From an uncultured Prevotellaceae bacterium (GTDB lineage Bacteria > Bacteroidota > Bacteroidia > Bacteroidales > Bacteroidaceae), in NCBI GenBank assembly GCA_900314655.1, contig OMWC01000021.1:1-60611 (forward strand): 60,611 nt of DNA, in the 5' to 3' direction. The stretch's first letter is position 1. Each line of letters starts with the position of its first letter. Made by a program: the position numbers and the translations under genes. The notes beneath the pieces were generated by a model. It saw nothing but the letters and a program-made list of their open reading frames with translations, made no database searches and had not been told where the DNA came from. Of the stretch, positions 15,803-25,631 are shown one piece after another.

Positions 15803-15985
15803 ATGAAAACAGCCATTTTGAAGAATATCATCACAGGCGTGGAGAAACGAGTTCACCTGACGATGGACCACCCCGCCGTACAATGCGGCATTGCCGTATG
15901 GGTGGACGACGAGGGCAAAGCCTATTTCCCCGAGGACGTGCCCAACCCGTTCTATGAACTGAAAGACGTTGTAAGTGAAGAATGA
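15803..15985 (+). CDS. Conserved-looking 60-residue protein of unknown function
   Basis: The frame from ATG 15803 encodes 60 residues beginning MKTAILKNIITGVEKRVHLT and ending in an acidic tail (LKDVVSEE). There is no signal peptide or membrane segment. It lies four bases after the HsdR-N-like gene and ahead of the transporter, so it is likely the second gene of a three-gene unit. Its last codons merge into a GAAGAGT-type repeat that fills the short gap to the transporter. No family is recognised. Confidence 0.6.
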   Translation: MKTAILKNIITGVEKRVHLTMDHPAVQCGIAVWVDDEGKAYFPEDVPNPFYELKDVVSEE

Positions 15986-16005
15986 AGAGTGAAGAGTGAA
16001 GAATT

Positions 16006-16971
16006 ATGGAAAAATTTACACGATTTTTGAGAGACTGGACGCTGCCCGTGGCCATTGCCGTAGGCACGGTGTGCTACCTCACTTGCTATTTCACCCCTGC
16101 CCTTGATCCGCTGAGCAACGCGATGGGGCCCTTCTTCGACGTGTTCTTCCCCGTCTGCGTGTTCTTCACGCTGCTCATCACCTTCTGCAAGGTAGATTTC
16201 CACCAGATGCTCCCCCATCGCTGGCAGTTCGGCGTCCTCGGAGCCCAGCTGCTGCTCATAGCCCTCAACGTATGGATCATCCTCCGCTACTGCTCCACCA
16301 TCCAGCAGCGCATCCTCTGGGAAGGCGTCCTCACATGCGTCATTGCCCCCTGCGCCTCCGCAGCCCCCGTGGTAACCAATAAGCTGGGCGGCAATATCAA
16401 CACCATCACCACCTTCACCATCATGTCCTCCCTGGCCTCCTCCCTGCTCATTCCGCTGGTATTTCCCATGCTCGAGAAAGGCGCCGAAGTCACTTTCATG
16501 GAGGCATTCCTCGTGATACTTCAGAAAGTGGCCATGATCCTCGTCCTGCCCCTCATCCTGGGCTACATCATCCGCCACTACATGCACCGGCTTCACCGCT
16601 GGATTATCTCAAAGCCCAACCTGAGTTTCTACACGTGGGCCGTCTCGCTCTCCATCACCACGGGCATCACCGTGAAGAACATCGTCCACAGCGAGGCCTC
16701 CATTTCCCTGCTGCTGATGATTGCCCTCTTGTCGCTCATCATGTGTTTCCTTCAGTTTGGCATCGGCCGTGCCATCGGCAACCGCTTAGGCGAGCCGATA
16801 TGTTCCGGCCAGGCCATGTTCCAGAAGAACACGGCCCTTGCCATCTGGGTCTCCTACATGTACCTCAATCCCGTAGCATCCGTAGGAGCCGGCTGCTACG
16901 TATTGTGGCAGAACATCATCAACTCACTCGAACTCTGGATAGACAGGCGGAAGCAATCATCAAAGAAGTAA
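16006..16971 (+). CDS. Bile acid:sodium symporter-family (BASS) transporter
   Basis: The 321-residue product has nine to ten hydrophobic segments spread through its length. It shows the BASS-family signature: a broken helix with CVIAPCASAAPVVTNKLGG (about residues 111-129) and the late AMFQKNTALAIWVSY segment corresponding to the second crossover helix. Family members carry organic anions with sodium; substrates in Bacteroidota homologues are mostly unknown, and bile acid should not be assumed. It is the last gene of the unit that begins at 15349. Confidence 0.82.
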   Translation: MEKFTRFLRDWTLPVAIAVGTVCYLTCYFTPALDPLSNAMGPFFDVFFPVCVFFTLLITFCKVDFHQMLPHRWQFGVLGAQLLLIALNVWIILRYCSTIQQRILWEGVLTCVIAPCASAAPVVTNKLGGNINTITTFTIMSSLASSLLIPLVFPMLEKGAEVTFMEAFLVILQKVAMILVLPLILGYIIRHYMHRLHRWIISKPNLSFYTWAVSLSITTGITVKNIVHSEASISLLLMIALLSLIMCFLQFGIGRAIGNRLGEPICSGQAMFQKNTALAIWVSYMYLNPVASVGAGCYVLWQNIINSLELWIDRRKQSSKK

Positions 16972-17029
16972 TACCCTCCGAAATTGCCGCAAAACAGTCA
17001 CATTCATTGCATAGAATTTTTCTGATTTA

Positions 17030-17514
17030 AGGGTGCACGGGTGCCACATCCCCTTTGTACAAAGGGCGTGCACCCTATTTTTGAGGGTGTCACGGGTGCC
17101 ACAAGGGTGCCACAGGAACGACCCACCCCAACAAGAGACCCACCCCAGCCCTCCCTGTTTAGGGAGGGAGCTTTATTATTATTCTCTGTATACTCCATTC
17201 ACTCCGCGTGAGGAATAAAACTATCTTTAGGGTTAAGGGAATCATAGGAGGTGTGAAATTCTCTAGAGGATTTTTTGCTTCCGATGATACTTTGCGGGGC
17301 TTCCGATGATAGTTTGGAGGAAATTCTCTAGAGAATTTGTCACCGCTAACGAGAACCTTACGCCAATGACAAACTCCCTCCCTATTCAGGGAGGGCTGGG
17401 GTGGGTCTCTTGTTTTTTGGGGTCGCTCCTGTGGCACCCTTGTGGCACCCGTGACACCCTCAAAAATAGGGTGCACGCCCTTTGTATAAAGGCGATGTGG
17501 CACCCGTGCACCCT
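17030..17514. repeat. 485-bp element with 141-bp inverted arms
   Basis: Arms at 17030-17170 and 17374-17514 are inverted copies with only a few differences (about nine-tenths identical by eye). They flank a 203-base centre without a gene. Each arm contains smaller palindromes such as CCCTCCCT/AGGGAGGG (17149-17168) and repeated GGTGCCAC words. The centre holds two 22-base units starting CCGATGATA (17281 and 17303) and two GAAATTCTCTAGAG words. It resembles a non-autonomous element or a large RNA-forming repeat, in the gap between the transporter and hsdR. Confidence 0.8.
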
Positions 17515-17525
17515 AAAATCGAAAA

Positions 17526-17545
17526 TCTCGCGCGCACGCGCGAGA
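17526..17545. terminator. GC-rich palindrome before hsdR
   Basis: TCTCGCGCG (17526-17534) and CGCGCGAGA (17537-17545) form a perfect 9-base stem with a two-base loop. No T tract is present. It may act as a terminator or boundary between the inverted-repeat element and the restriction locus. Confidence 0.4.
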
Positions 17546-17686
17546 GAAGACAAGACGGCATTTTGATGCGAAAGATGCAAAAATCGTCTTCTTCACCTTA
17601 TTTAATAAACAAATCTTCACGTTTTTGAAGGAATTTGAGTACTTTTGTACCATATTCCCATAATATACTCTTATCGGAAGTTGCAT

Positions 17687-20038
17687 ATGGATAGTATACT
17701 GGCACTGTCTGAAGAAGACATAAAACTACGGTACATCACTCCATCCATTCTACAAAAGGGATGGGCGGTAGAAGACATAACGATGGAAACTAAGGTTAAA
17801 CTAACAGATGGCAAGATTAACCTTAGAGGTAACTTGGTGGCTCGTGGCAAAGCAAAGTTTGCCGACTATATGCTTTATTACAACCGTGCCACCCCCATTG
17901 CAATAGTTGAAGCCAAAGACGCAAACCATTCTGTTGCATATGGGATGCAGCAGGCAAAGGAATATGCCCAAATGATGGATATTCCTTTTGCTTTCAGTTC
18001 CAATGGCCAAGGTTATCAAGAATATGATTTCCTGACAGGAAAGGAACGCTCGTTCCCGATGGATGCTTTTCCAACAAAAGATGAATTATATGCTCGCTTC
18101 CTAACTGAAAGTAATGGTGGCAAGGGATTCTCTGACGAAGAAAAGAAGATCATCAATCAGCCCTATTGTACAGGACAAGACATTTTTCCACCTCGGTACT
18201 ACCAGCGTAATGCAGTTAACCGCACCGTCAATGCAATTGCCCAAGGGAAGACCCGGCTGTTGCTTGTTATGGCAACAGGAACAGGTAAGACATACACTGC
18301 TTTTCAAATTGTTTATCGTCTGCTTAAAGCAGGTTTGGTGAAGAAAGTCTTGTATCTGGCAGACCGAAATGTATTGGTTGACCAATCCATCCAGCAAGAC
18401 TTTAAGCCCCTGTCAAGTACAATCCATAAGGTGGATTATCAGAGTGACATTGAAACACATGGTGGACATTTAGCATACGAAGTGTATTTCTCCCTTTACC
18501 AGCAGTTAATAGGGAAAGAAGGTAAACAGAACTATAAGGAACTATTTAAGCCTGAGTTCTTTGACATGGTCATCGTTGACGAGTGCCATCGTGGAAGTGC
18601 CAAAGACGATAGCAACTGGCGTGAAATACTGGATTATTTTGACGGAGCAATCCAACTGGGTATGACAGCAACCCCCAAGGAAACAAAATACCAGTCCAGT
18701 ATCAGTTATTTTGGCGAGCCTATTTACACATATAGCCTAAAGGAAGGCATTGAAGACGGATTCCTTGCTCCTTTCAAAGTCGTAAACATTACAACCAATA
18801 TTGGCGATGAATGGCGACCGTTAAAAGGACAAAGAGACATACACGGCAATCTTATTGAGGACCGCATTTATAACAATTCTGACTATGACTACAACATTAT
18901 CATAGAAGATAGAATCAGAGAGGTCGCTCATGAGATAACCCAGTATTTGAAGGGCACAGATCGAATGGCTAAGACCATAGTATTCTGCGCCGACGAAGAC
19001 CATGCAGACCGTATGCGCACAGCACTTGTCAATGAGAATTCAGATATGTGCAAACAGAATCCCGATTATGTGGTTCGCATTACTGGAAGCGACCCATACG
19101 GGCAGTCAAAACTTGATTACTTTATCTCTGTAGCTTCAAAATACCCAGTGATTGCAACTACCAGCAAATTGCTCTCAACAGGCGTGGACTGCAAGATGGT
19201 GAAGCTTATCGTACTAGACCAACGTATAAACTCCATGACCGAGTTTAAGCAAATTGTAGGTCGTGGTACCAGAATTCGCGAGAAGGAGGGGAAAATGCAC
19301 TTTACCATCATGGATTTCCGCAACATCACACGCCTGTTTGCAGACCCAGAATGGGACGGTCCAATTGAGGTAGATGATAATTACATCAAAGACAGAGGCA
19401 AGCCCTACCCCGAACATGAGGAAGAACCATCATTAGTCCGCGAGCCAGATCCAGAGCGTCCACCTAAACCTATCGTTGACAAGGAAGGCTGCACTGTTGA
19501 AGTTATCAACAAAGTAGTGTCTGTATATGATGCTAACGGCAAACTTCTTCGCACAGAGAGCATAACGGACTATACCCGAAAGAACATCAACGACACCTAT
19601 GCCAATCTCGATGACTTTATTCGCAGATGGAATGAAGCAGAGAAGAAAGCCGAGATTACAGACTTGCTCCGTGAAAGTGGAATTGACCTTCAAGCGTTAA
19701 AACATGACAGGGGCATGGATGATGTTGATGACTTTGATTTCATCTGTCACATAGCATACGGAAAGAAACCGCTCACACGACGTGAACGTGCCGAGAATGT
19801 AAAGAAGCGCGACATCTTTAACAAGTATGGTGCAGAAGCACGGAAAGTACTTGAAGCATTGCTCGATAAATATGCCAATGATGGTATTACCCAGTTGGAA
19901 AACAGAACGGTTCTGCGTCTTGACCCGTTCCGCCAGATGGGCTCACCAGCCAATATAGCAAAATTCTTTGGCGGCAATCAACAATATTTCTCGGCAGTGA
20001 AAGAACTTGAAAGTTTAATTTATAGCAGTATAGCATAA
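17687..20038 (+). CDS. hsdR: Type I restriction endonuclease subunit R
   Basis: The 783-residue product is an EcoEI-like HsdR. The N-terminal PD-(D/E)xK nuclease core is FADYMLYY (Asp near residue 59) and IVEAKDAN (~74-80). The superfamily 2 motor follows: MATGTGKTYT (~196), VDECHRGSAKDD (~297), LGMTATPKE and the helicase C domain with QIVGRGTRIREKEG. The C-terminal third is the EcoEI-type HsdM-contact region. ATG 17687 is preferred because the minus-7 word TACTTTTG is at 17640-17647, making the in-frame ATG at 17645 lie upstream of transcription. hsdM starts six bases after the stop. Confidence 0.93.
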   Translation: MDSILALSEEDIKLRYITPSILQKGWAVEDITMETKVKLTDGKINLRGNLVARGKAKFADYMLYYNRATPIAIVEAKDANHSVAYGMQQAKEYAQMMDIPFAFSSNGQGYQEYDFLTGKERSFPMDAFPTKDELYARFLTESNGGKGFSDEEKKIINQPYCTGQDIFPPRYYQRNAVNRTVNAIAQGKTRLLLVMATGTGKTYTAFQIVYRLLKAGLVKKVLYLADRNVLVDQSIQQDFKPLSSTIHKVDYQSDIETHGGHLAYEVYFSLYQQLIGKEGKQNYKELFKPEFFDMVIVDECHRGSAKDDSNWREILDYFDGAIQLGMTATPKETKYQSSISYFGEPIYTYSLKEGIEDGFLAPFKVVNITTNIGDEWRPLKGQRDIHGNLIEDRIYNNSDYDYNIIIEDRIREVAHEITQYLKGTDRMAKTIVFCADEDHADRMRTALVNENSDMCKQNPDYVVRITGSDPYGQSKLDYFISVASKYPVIATTSKLLSTGVDCKMVKLIVLDQRINSMTEFKQIVGRGTRIREKEGKMHFTIMDFRNITRLFADPEWDGPIEVDDNYIKDRGKPYPEHEEEPSLVREPDPERPPKPIVDKEGCTVEVINKVVSVYDANGKLLRTESITDYTRKNINDTYANLDDFIRRWNEAEKKAEITDLLRESGIDLQALKHDRGMDDVDDFDFICHIAYGKKPLTRRERAENVKKRDIFNKYGAEARKVLEALLDKYANDGITQLENRTVLRLDPFRQMGSPANIAKFFGGNQQYFSAVKELESLIYSSIA

Positions 20039-20044
20039 CCTGAT

Positions 20045-21559
20045 ATGGCACTTAACAATTTTGTAAAGAGCATCCGAAACATCATGCGCAATGATGCTGG
20101 TATCAATGGCGATGCCCAGCGTATCGAACAGATTGCATGGATGTTGTTTTTGAAAGTATATGATGAGAAAGAAAACGACTGGGAATTTAATGAGGATGAT
20201 TACAAGTCCTTTATCCCAGAGAATTGCCGATGGCGCAACTGGGCTAAAGACAATGGGGATGGTGAAGCGATAACCGCTGATGCCTTATTAGACTTCGTTA
20301 ATAACACACTATTCCCCACGTTGAAAGGGTTAGAGGTCAATCCATCAACACCTATGCGTAGTGCCATTGTTCGGACTACTTTTGAGGATGCGAACCAGTA
20401 CATGAAGGATGGTGTTCTGCTTCGTCAGGTTATCAACGTCATTGACCAACTTGACCTTGGAGACTATGAGGAAAGCCACGCTTTTGGTGAGATATACGAA
20501 TCCATCTTGAAGGAAATGCAGTCGGCAGGTTCCGCTGGTGAATTCTATACGCCACGTGCCTTGACAGACTTCATGGCGGGAATCATCAATCCCAAAGTCG
20601 GTGAGAAGATGGCAGACTTCGCTTGTGGTACAGGTGGTTTCATTACGAGTTGGCTAAAAGCCCTTGACAAGAAAGTGCAGACGGCAGAAGATAAAGAAGA
20701 ATATGCCAAGTCAATCTACGGAATTGAGAAAAAGCAATTCCCTTATATGTTGTGTGTCACCAATATGCTCCTGCATGACATCGATTCTCCCAAAGTGATG
20801 CACGATAACTCCCTGACAAAAGATGTGCTCAACTATACGGATGAAGACAAGTTTGATGTAGTCTTGATGAATCCGCCATACGGAGGCAGTGAGAAGAACG
20901 ACATTAAGCAGCACTTCCCCTCTGATTTAAGTTCAAGCGAGACTGCCGACCTCTTCATGGTACTTATTATGTATCGCCTTGCAGAGAAAGGTCGTGCTGC
21001 GGTCATTCTGCCTGACGGTTTCTTGTTTGGCACCGACAATGCAAAACTGGCTATCAAGGAGAAGCTGCTTCGGGAGTTCAACCTTCACACTATAATCCGA
21101 CTGCCAGGCAGCATCTTCTCACCATATACAAGCATTGCCACCAATGTACTTTTCTTCAACAATGAAAAGGCTGAAGGTGCGGAGGAAGGGTTCAGCACAA
21201 AAGAAACATGGTTCTATCGTCTTGATATGCCGGAAGGCTACAAGCACTTCTCTAAGACAAAACCTATGCGAGCCGAGCATTGTCAACCTATCATTGACTG
21301 GTGGAATAATCGTCAAGAAATAATTGATGCAGAGAACAATGATGAGAAATCACGTTGCTTTACTGCACGACAGCTTCTCGACATGGATTGTAACTTCGAC
21401 CAATGCAAGTTCCCTAAAGATGAAGAAGAAATTCTCCCTCCTGCCGAGTTACTTGCCGACTATTATAAGAAACGTGCTGCACTCGACCATGAGATAGACA
21501 AGACGCTTGCTGAAATTCAACGTATATTGGGAATAGAGATTAAAATTGACGAGGCATGA
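20045..21559 (+). CDS. hsdM: Type I restriction-modification DNA methyltransferase subunit M
   Basis: The 504-residue product is an N6-adenine methyltransferase of the HsdM type. An N-terminal helical HsdM-N domain (residues 1-140) is followed by GEFYTPRALTDFM (~164), the SAM-binding DFACGTGGF (~191) and the catalytic NPPYGG (~276). It methylates adenine in the sequence chosen by HsdS and forms the complex with HsdR. It begins six bases after hsdR, and its last codons overlap the start of the DUF1016 gene (ATGA), so translation is coupled. Confidence 0.94.
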   Translation: MALNNFVKSIRNIMRNDAGINGDAQRIEQIAWMLFLKVYDEKENDWEFNEDDYKSFIPENCRWRNWAKDNGDGEAITADALLDFVNNTLFPTLKGLEVNPSTPMRSAIVRTTFEDANQYMKDGVLLRQVINVIDQLDLGDYEESHAFGEIYESILKEMQSAGSAGEFYTPRALTDFMAGIINPKVGEKMADFACGTGGFITSWLKALDKKVQTAEDKEEYAKSIYGIEKKQFPYMLCVTNMLLHDIDSPKVMHDNSLTKDVLNYTDEDKFDVVLMNPPYGGSEKNDIKQHFPSDLSSSETADLFMVLIMYRLAEKGRAAVILPDGFLFGTDNAKLAIKEKLLREFNLHTIIRLPGSIFSPYTSIATNVLFFNNEKAEGAEEGFSTKETWFYRLDMPEGYKHFSKTKPMRAEHCQPIIDWWNNRQEIIDAENNDEKSRCFTARQLLDMDCNFDQCKFPKDEEEILPPAELLADYYKKRAALDHEIDKTLAEIQRILGIEIKIDEA

Positions 21560-22686
21560 AAGACGAAGGGAAACTGCAGGAAGTGGGTAACGAGGACAAA
21601 CTGTTTGAACACATATCCTCCCTCATAGAAGAAAGTCGCAGACACATTGCCAAGGCAGTAAACACAGCTATGGTCTATACCTATTATGGTGTAGGTCAGT
21701 ATATTGTGGAATTTGAACAAAACGGCGACTATCGTGCCGCTTACGGAAAAGGAGTTTTGAACAGGCTTTCCACCAAACTTACAGGACTATTCGGAAAAGG
21801 ATGGTCTGTTGATACCCTGGAAAATTGTCGGAAGTTCTTTCAGGTATACTCTATTTCGTCTGACGATCAGACAAAATCCGAAACACTGTCTCGGAAATCC
21901 GGCAATCATTCTCATGAGATTTCCGAAACGCCGTCTCGGAAATCTGATAACAGGCTGTCTTTCACACTTTCCTGGTCTCATTATCTTATTCTCATGCGCA
22001 TCGACAATCCCGATGCCCGTAGTTTCTATGAGATAGAATGTGCGCAGCAGCAATGGAGTGTACGCCAACTAAGTAGACAAGTGGGTAGCAGCCTTTATGA
22101 GAGGCTGGCACTGAGTCGTGACAAGAACGAGGTGATGCGTTTGGCCACTGAGGGACAAACTATAGAAAAACCATCTGACATCATAAAGAGTCCGCTCACA
22201 CTGGAGTTTCTCGGCCTGAAGCCCGATGTGTCTTATTCGGAAAGCAAACTGGAGAATGCCATCATTAGTAAGATGCAACAGTTCTTGCTGGAACTTGGTA
22301 AAGGATTCCTATTCGAAGCACGCCAGAAACGTTTCACTTTCGACGAACAGCACTTCTATGTAGATCTGGTGTTTTACAATCGGTTACTGCAATGCTACGT
22401 GTTGATTGACCTCAAGACCGATAAACTGTCACATCAGGACTTGGGACAAATGCAGATGTATGTCAACTATTACGACCGCTTCGTCAAGCAGGATTTTGAG
22501 AAGCCAACCATCGGCATACTACTATGCGAGCGTAAAAATGACGCCCTTGTTGAACTGACTTTACCTAAAGACGCCAACATATATGCGTCCGCCTATCAGT
22601 TGTATTTACCTGACAAGGCTCTGCTGCAAGCAAAAGTAAAAGAGTGGATTGCAGAGTTTAAAGAAGGACAGGTCAATAAAGAGTAA
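21556..22686 (+). CDS. DUF1016 (YhcG-type) PD-(D/E)xK nuclease
   Basis: The 376-residue product has the DUF1016 N-terminal domain (residues ~15-190, with GVGQYIVEFEQNG, GWSVDTLENCRKFF and LSWSHYLILMRI). The C-terminal PD-(D/E)xK nuclease domain follows (FYVDLVFYNR ~266-275, then LIDLKTDKLSHQDLGQM ~283). It overlaps hsdM by four bases and lies six bases before hsdS, so it is a full member of the restriction operon. DUF1016 genes inside type I loci are known, but their job there is unclear. Two in-frame 45-base tandem copies (21877-21945) duplicate the ETLSRKSxN segment in the linker. Confidence 0.9.
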   Translation: MKDEGKLQEVGNEDKLFEHISSLIEESRRHIAKAVNTAMVYTYYGVGQYIVEFEQNGDYRAAYGKGVLNRLSTKLTGLFGKGWSVDTLENCRKFFQVYSISSDDQTKSETLSRKSGNHSHEISETPSRKSDNRLSFTLSWSHYLILMRIDNPDARSFYEIECAQQQWSVRQLSRQVGSSLYERLALSRDKNEVMRLATEGQTIEKPSDIIKSPLTLEFLGLKPDVSYSESKLENAIISKMQQFLLELGKGFLFEARQKRFTFDEQHFYVDLVFYNRLLQCYVLIDLKTDKLSHQDLGQMQMYVNYYDRFVKQDFEKPTIGILLCERKNDALVELTLPKDANIYASAYQLYLPDKALLQAKVKEWIAEFKEGQVNKE

Positions 22687-22691
22687 AGAAT

Positions 22692-24224
22692 ATGACAGGA
22701 AAGCAACTTAAAAACAGCATATTGCAGTGGGCCATACAAGGAAAGTTGGTGCCCCAAGACCCTAACGACGAGCCTGCATCTGTCCTACTCGAAAAGATCA
22801 GGGCTGAGAAAGCACGTCTCGTAAAAGAAGGGAAAATAAAAAAAGACAAGAAAGAATCAATCATTTACCGTGGTGAGGACAATTCCTATTATGAGAAGTT
22901 CGCCCACGGGAAAGTGGTCTGCATTGACGATGAGATACCATTTGAGATACCTACAGGGTGGGAATGGTGCAGGTTAAAAGAAGTAATCCAACTACTATCT
23001 GGAAGAGACTTAGAGCCATCACAATACAATAATGAAGGAGTTGGAATACCCTATATGACTGGTGCATCCAATTTCACCAATGACAAACTTGTTGTAAACA
23101 GGTGGACTAAAGGGCCTGTAACGGTATCACATAGTGGAGATTTGCTAATAACTTGTAAAGGTACAATTGGTACTATGAGCTTTAATGACATCGGAGATAT
23201 ACACATAGCTCGTCAAATTATGGGCATATCTTCTTTGTATGTGAATCTTCAATACGTAAAACTCTTTCTTGAGATATATGTTGTGGAATTACAAAAAGCA
23301 GCAAGAAGTATAATCCCTGGTATTTCGCGTGATGATATTCTTTCTGCAATTCTACCTTTACCACCCACAAAAGAGCAAAAGCGAATTGTTGATAAGATAA
23401 ATGAAATCTTGCCAATCGTCAAAAGGTATTCAATTTACCAAATCCAACAAGATGAGTTAAACAGCAAAATAAAATCATTGCTGCGTAAAAGTATTCTCCA
23501 AGAAGCTATACAGGGGAAACTCATACCACAAGACCCTAATGATGAACCAGCATCAGTTCTTCTTCAACACATCAAAGAAGAAAAACTTCGCCTTGTCAAA
23601 GAAGGCAAGTTAAAAAAGAAAGACGTAATTGATTCCATCATCTTCAAAGGTGATGATAACAAGTATTATGAGAAGGTAGGCAAAGAAACCAAAGAGATAA
23701 CCGAGGAAATACCGTTTGAAATCCCTACAAGTTGGGAATGGATTAGAGGCAAAACGGCTTTCCATCAGATGGAATCGACCAAGCCTAAAGGGGAGAATTT
23801 TCTATATGTTGATGTAGATGCTGTAAATAACATGCAAAATGTTATAGATAAGGCTAAGACAATAGTGACATCTAAAGCCCCAAGTAGGGCGACAAGAAAA
23901 CTACACACTGGTGATGTCCTATTTTCAATGGTGCGTCCTTATCTAAGAAATATTGCTTTAGTAAAGGAAGAATATGCCGAAGCAATTGCCAGTACTGGAT
24001 TCTATGTAATAAGACCTACTTGCGCTTTGTTTTCTCCATATTTGTTCTATTTGATGTTATCTTCATATGTGGTTGACGGTTTGAACCAGTACATGAAAGG
24101 GGACAATTCTCCGTCAATTAATAATGGACATATAGAAAACTATTTATATCCATTACCACCAATAAATGAACAAAAACGAATTGTTTCCATGATTGAAAAA
24201 ATCCTTGATAGGATAAAGGGCTAA
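22692..24224 (+). CDS. hsdS: Type I restriction specificity subunit S (expressed copy)
   Basis: The 510-residue product has the usual two-half HsdS layout. A conserved head (QGKLVPQDPNDEPASVLLEK) leads to target-recognition domain 1 (from ~95), then the central conserved region (RKSILQEAIQGKLIPQDPND, ~265-285). A second approach segment (DEIPFEIPT/EEIPFEIPT before each Trp) precedes target-recognition domain 2, and the tail ends QKRIVSMIEKILDRIKG. The two target domains set the bipartite DNA site. It is the last gene of the operon and meets the inverted second hsdS at its stop codon. Three segments are repeated in inverse orientation in that copy, in the same reading frame. Confidence 0.93.
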   Translation: MTGKQLKNSILQWAIQGKLVPQDPNDEPASVLLEKIRAEKARLVKEGKIKKDKKESIIYRGEDNSYYEKFAHGKVVCIDDEIPFEIPTGWEWCRLKEVIQLLSGRDLEPSQYNNEGVGIPYMTGASNFTNDKLVVNRWTKGPVTVSHSGDLLITCKGTIGTMSFNDIGDIHIARQIMGISSLYVNLQYVKLFLEIYVVELQKAARSIIPGISRDDILSAILPLPPTKEQKRIVDKINEILPIVKRYSIYQIQQDELNSKIKSLLRKSILQEAIQGKLIPQDPNDEPASVLLQHIKEEKLRLVKEGKLKKKDVIDSIIFKGDDNKYYEKVGKETKEITEEIPFEIPTSWEWIRGKTAFHQMESTKPKGENFLYVDVDAVNNMQNVIDKAKTIVTSKAPSRATRKLHTGDVLFSMVRPYLRNIALVKEEYAEAIASTGFYVIRPTCALFSPYLFYLMLSSYVVDGLNQYMKGDNSPSINNGHIENYLYPLPPINEQKRIVSMIEKILDRIKG

Positions 24225-25559
24225 TCACCCTTTATCCTGTTGAAAATGTTGTCTATACGTTTTACTATGCGTTCCTGCTCTTGATATGGCGGAATGCCAA
24301 CCACCAAGGAATAGAATATTTCTTTGTTAAGGTGCGGAATGGCTGCTCCTTTCTTTGAGTTACGAAGCAAATCTTTGTAGAATTGAATAAAGTATAGCAC
24401 ATAGGGTAGGTGCATATTCCCACTAACCCATAGTTGCTTAAACGTGCTACCCATATAACCGTCGTGAGGAACAGCAAAAACTTCTCCAGAGTTTTCTCCA
24501 TCTACAAGAATAATATTGTCGCCTTTTGAAACGAACTTGCCTTTTGGTAAAATGTCCCCAGACGACTTGCCGCGCAGATATTTTGCATCTAGACAGACAT
24601 AGTCGCCTTCCTTCTTTTCACCATCTATAAGCCTACAAATATGAGCCAACCTTACAACTCCCCATGTTTCAGGGAATGTATAATCAGCCTCTATTTGTAG
24701 GGGATCTCCATCGACCTGCTCATAATACTTGTTATCGTCACCACGAAAGATAGTGGACTCTACGAGGTCTTTTTTCTTCAACTTGCCTTCCCTCACCAAC
24801 ATTGCCTTTTCTGCCCTGATCTTTTCAAGCAGGACAGATGCAGACTCATCGTTAGGGTCTTGTGGTACAAGTTTGCCTTGAATGGCTTCTTGGAGAATAC
24901 TTTTCTTAATATTTGAATAAAGGTTGTCGTTAAGCAAGTCTAACAACTCTTTCTGTTGTGTATATTGGCATATAAGTTTTGTAAGCTCATTATATTTTTC
25001 AGTTATCCGTTTTTGTTCTTGAAGAGGAGGAATAGGAACAAGAATTGCTTTTAGGAATTCAAATGGAGGAATGTTCTTTATAGCAGATCCAGCCCCTTTC
25101 ATTTCATTTTCAATTAGCAAAATGTATGCGAAGAAGAGCTGCCAATAATCTGCTATGTCTAAATTGTATAATTCCACCCTCATAAGTGCTTGATTGATTA
25201 TTCCTATCGGTGCTTCTTCTGGAAGAAGATATGTTTCTCCAATAGTTCCTGCACAGCTAACAATAATATCGGATGGTTTTGTTACAAAAGACTGCATTTC
25301 TGAGAACTTATCTTCTGAAATATAATAATCACCTAAGCGATAGTCTTTTTGTATCGCATTCTTTTGCTCATAAACTTTGATTGAGTGTTCGCTTTTGGAA
25401 ACAAACATTGATTTGGTCAGACTGCTTCCGAATGGACCTTTTCGGTATATTCCTAATTCATTAAGCCTACACCAAGTCCATCCAAGAGGCAAACTATATG
25501 GAAGTTCATCATCTATACATTTTACTTCGCCTGTAGCAAGTATCTTCTCATAATAGGAA
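22755..25559. repeat. In-frame inverted repeats shared by the two hsdS genes
   Basis: Four inverted pairs are visible. A 50-base pair, 22755-22804 / 24813-24862, has 46 matches. TTCCTATTATGAGAAG at 22883-22898 pairs with 25544-25559 (16 of 16). AAAAGTATTCTCCAAGAAGC at 23487-23506 pairs with 24885-24904 (20 of 20). TACCACAAGACCCTAA at 23524-23539 pairs with 24852-24867. All are in the same codon phase in both genes, so inversion across any pair gives a fused, in-frame hsdS. Confidence 0.85.
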
Positions 25560-25567
25560 CTAAACCT
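24221..25567 (-). CDS. hsdS: Silent, 5'-truncated second hsdS in opposite orientation
   Basis: This open frame of about 449 codons carries target-recognition domain A, the central conserved region (KSILQEAIQGKLVPQDPNDE), target-recognition domain B and a tail ending QERIVKRIDNIFNRIKGD. Homology to the expressed hsdS runs upstream of the TTG at 25492 through CIDDELPYSL and SYYEK, but stops at a TAG codon (25568-25570). The first ~60 conserved residues and any start ATG or promoter are missing. It therefore looks like a storage cassette that becomes expressed when inverted behind the intact head at 22692. The stop codons of the two hsdS copies overlap. If it were translated as is, TTG 25492 would be the only option. 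Confidence 0.8.
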   Translation of the reverse strand, partial: RFSSYYEKILATGEVKCIDDELPYSLPLGWTWCRLNELGIYRKGPFGSSLTKSMFVSKSEHSIKVYEQKNAIQKDYRLGDYYISEDKFSEMQSFVTKPSDIIVSCAGTIGETYLLPEEAPIGIINQALMRVELYNLDIADYWQLFFAYILLIENEMKGAGSAIKNIPPFEFLKAILVPIPPLQEQKRITEKYNELTKLICQYTQQKELLDLLNDNLYSNIKKSILQEAIQGKLVPQDPNDESASVLLEKIRAEKAMLVREGKLKKKDLVESTIFRGDDNKYYEQVDGDPLQIEADYTFPETWGVVRLAHICRLIDGEKKEGDYVCLDAKYLRGKSSGDILPKGKFVSKGDNIILVDGENSGEVFAVPHDGYMGSTFKQLWVSGNMHLPYVLYFIQFYKDLLRNSKKGAAIPHLNKEIFYSLVVGIPPYQEQERIVKRIDNIFNRIKGD

Positions 25568-25631
25568 CTATTTCTACCATGATATATTGTTATAGGGGAC
25601 ATCCCCAAATAACACATTAATAGTATTTATC

